Part shown: positions 14,249 through 15,743 of the stretch, in pieces
How positions within the stretch are numbered: position 1 is the first letter of the stretch
How the letters are laid out: every line of letters starts with the position of its first letter
Assembly (NCBI GenBank): GCA_002411615.1
Contig: DHOF01000163.1
Span: forward strand, 1-15,743
Length of the DNA: 15,743 nt
From: Ruminococcaceae bacterium UBA5397
GTDB lineage: Bacteria; Bacillota; Clostridia; Oscillospirales; Acutalibacteraceae
Direction: 5' to 3'
Translations under genes and position numbers: made by a program
The notes under the pieces: model-generated
What the model was told of the DNA's origin: nothing
Databases searched by the model: none
The model's input: the letters and a program-made list of their open reading frames with translations, nothing else

Positions 14249-15063
14249 ATCATCAGCCCTCCATTGCTTTCTTCTCCATCATCGAACTGATTCATAATTC
14301 CCATACAGATTAAAATTAAAACCATTAGGACCAAGCTAATGGCGGATCCGAGATTTGGATTATAAGCAGAGCCCAAGAACTGCATATCAATCAAGTCTCC
14401 GATCAGCAGGTTAGCGCCGCCGCCCAGCATCTTTGAAATAATAAAAGTGCTCACAGCCGGCACAAACACCATCGTTACTCCGGAAATAATCCCAGGGGTA
14501 CTCATTGGCAAAGTCACTTTAAGAAAGACCTGCCGTCTGTCTGCGCCCAAATCCTGAGCGGCTTCAATCACAGAAGAATCCATCTTTGTCAGAATCGAAT
14601 AAATGGGCAAAATCATAAACGGCAGATAATTATAGACCATTCCCAGAACAACCGCTCCGGCAGTATTGATCATCTGCAATTTCGGGAGACCGATTGCCTC
14701 AAACAGCTGATTCAAAATTCCATTGTCTTCGAGAAGTGTCATCCAAGCATAAGTGCGAAGCAAAAAGTTCATCCACATTGGCAGCATAATTAGCATTACC
14801 ATAATACTCTGCGATTTTCTGCCGGTGCGAGCAATCAAATACGCAAGTGGAAAGCCCAAAACCAAACAGATTACGGTTGCAATCGCGCCCAACCAAATAG
14901 AACGCAAAAACACATTGCTGTACTGACCAACCCCCAAAAGATTCTGAAGTGTAAAATTGCCTGATTTATCAGTAAATGCAAAAAATACAACCATAAGCAT
15001 CGGGACAACCACAAAGAGTACCATCCATACTACATAGGGATAACAGGCTTTTTTTGATTTCAT
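14245..15063 (-). CDS. potB: Spermidine/putrescine ABC transporter permease PotB
   Basis: The second permease of the polyamine importer, 272 residues with about six membrane segments (first one around [20 protein letters not shown]). It shows [20 protein letters not shown], a stretch typical of PotB-type permeases, and the EAA loop [20 protein letters not shown] followed by LPMSTPGI. It overlaps both neighbours by 4 bases: its ATG sits in the potA stop (ATGA) and its TGA in the potC start. GAGGAGGGA serves as ribosome binding site. PotB and PotC together form the channel through which PotA-driven transport occurs. Confidence 0.94.
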   Translation of the reverse strand: MKSKKACYPYVVWMVLFVVVPMLMVVFFAFTDKSGNFTLQNLLGVGQYSNVFLRSIWLGAIATVICLVLGFPLAYLIARTGRKSQSIMVMLIMLPMWMNFLLRTYAWMTLLEDNGILNQLFEAIGLPKLQMINTAGAVVLGMVYNYLPFMILPIYSILTKMDSSVIEAAQDLGADRRQVFLKVTLPMSTPGIISGVTMVFVPAVSTFIISKMLGGGANLLIGDLIDMQFLGSAYNPNLGSAISLVLMVLILICMGIMNQFDDGEESNGGLMI

Positions 15064-15743
15064 TTCTGTCCCTCCTCAGACGAAGACAAAGGTGCCTGCA
15101 AATCTTCCTCCATCTCATCACTGAAGGTACTGTAATCTCCAAAGGTACCCGAATATTCCGACTTATGCATAATATGAATATCATCCGGCCCGATTTTTAA
15201 TCCGATATATTCTCCTTCCGCTGTAAAATCAGTAGACTGTATCATCCATTTAAACCCTTTAACATCTACGATGATTTCATAGTGAACCCCTTTAAAAGTA
15301 ACACTCGTAACAATGCCGGACAAAGCTGCTTCATCCGGTTTTACCACATCGATATCCTCTGGACGAATCACAACGTCCACAGGTTCATTCTTTTTAAAAT
15401 CTTTGTCTACACAGCGAAATTTATGGCCGAAAAACTCAACCAAATAATCTTCGCGCATAATTCCATCCAGTATATTGGATTCCCCAATAAAATCCGCAAC
15501 AAACGCATTTTTGGGTTCATTATAAATATCTTGCGGTGTCCCAATCTGCTGAATTTCCCCTTTGTCCATTACAACGACCACATCACTCATAGAAAGTGCT
15601 TCTTCCTGGTCGTGCGTAACAAAGAGAAAAGTAATTCCCGTTTGCTGCTGAATCTTTTTTAATTCGTTTTGCATATCCTTGCGCAATTTCATATCCAAAG
15701 CGCTAAGTGGTTCATCAAGGAGCAACACTTTCGGCGAATTTGC
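15060..15743 (-). CDS. potA: Spermidine/putrescine ABC transporter ATP-binding protein PotA, 3' part
   Basis: The ATPase of the polyamine importer; the first part of the gene, including Walker A, lies beyond the right edge. The last 228 codons are present, in frame right up to the edge. Visible are Walker B and D-loop ([13 protein letters not shown]), the H-loop [14 protein letters not shown], and [14 protein letters not shown], typical of the MalK/PotA group. A C-terminal TOBE-type regulatory domain includes [13 protein letters not shown]. The acidic C-terminal tail ([17 protein letters not shown]) is unremarkable. The stop overlaps the potB start by 4 bases. It is the most upstream pot gene seen, so the operon promoter is outside the window. 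Confidence 0.93.
   Translation of the reverse strand, partial: ANSPKVLLLDEPLSALDMKLRKDMQNELKKIQQQTGITFLFVTHDQEEALSMSDVVVVMDKGEIQQIGTPQDIYNEPKNAFVADFIGESNILDGIMREDYLVEFFGHKFRCVDKDFKKNEPVDVVIRPEDIDVVKPDEAALSGIVTSVTFKGVHYEIIVDVKGFKWMIQSTDFTAEGEYIGLKIGPDDIHIMHKSEYSGTFGDYSTFSDEMEEDLQAPLSSSEEGQK

Overview
This window fits a strictly anaerobic, endospore-lineage member of the Clostridia (Firmicutes/Bacillota). The evidence is the spo0A and spoIVB genes, an oxygen-sensitive class III ribonucleotide reductase, a citrate-fermentation cluster, strong AGGAGG-type ribosome binding sites, AT-rich intergenic DNA and TTG starts. A relative of the Oscillospiraceae is plausible, but that is inference; no rRNA or other phylogenetic marker is present.

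Region 1 (1-6771) is a citrate fermentation island built as a divergon. Leftward from about 3048 run citD, citE and citF (acyl carrier, citryl-CoA lyase and citrate CoA-transferase subunits of citrate lyase), then the first 54 codons of a membrane transporter of 2-hydroxycarboxylate (CitS-like) type that leaves the window. Rightward run a LysR-type regulator, citC (citrate lyase ligase) and a fused citXG, which makes and attaches the lyase prosthetic group. The enzyme subunits and probable citrate importer therefore lie on one strand, the maturation enzymes on the other, with the regulator at the hinge. No oxaloacetate decarboxylase is visible.

Region 2 (6774-7635) holds a long terminator hairpin and spo0A on the minus strand. 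The DNA-binding domain is classical, but the receiver has Trp at the phospho-acceptor position (residue 56) and Gln at the conserved Lys position (residue 108). It looks like a phosphorylation-independent pseudo-receiver. An AT-rich 418-base region without a gene follows (7636-8053); it holds candidate spo0A and nrdD promoters and several dyads.

Region 3 (8054-10785, plus strand) is nrdD-nrdG, the anaerobic ribonucleoside-triphosphate reductase and its radical-SAM activase, ending in a bidirectional terminator. Region 4 (10979-12070, minus) is spoIVB, the sporulation signalling protease. spoIVB and spo0A are adjacent in many spore formers; here the oppositely oriented nrdDG pair lies between them.

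Region 5 (12163-15743, minus) is a polyamine ABC importer operon read potA-potB-potC-potD, tightly coupled by 4-base overlaps or direct abutment and closed by a rho-independent terminator. potA is cut by the window edge. The substrate-binding protein PotD has no lipobox but carries a C-terminal membrane anchor with a very basic tail.

I found no mobile elements, CRISPR arrays, tRNA or rRNA genes. No entirely new system is evident. The strongest unusual signal is the degenerate Spo0A receiver combined with the split spoIVB/spo0A locus.
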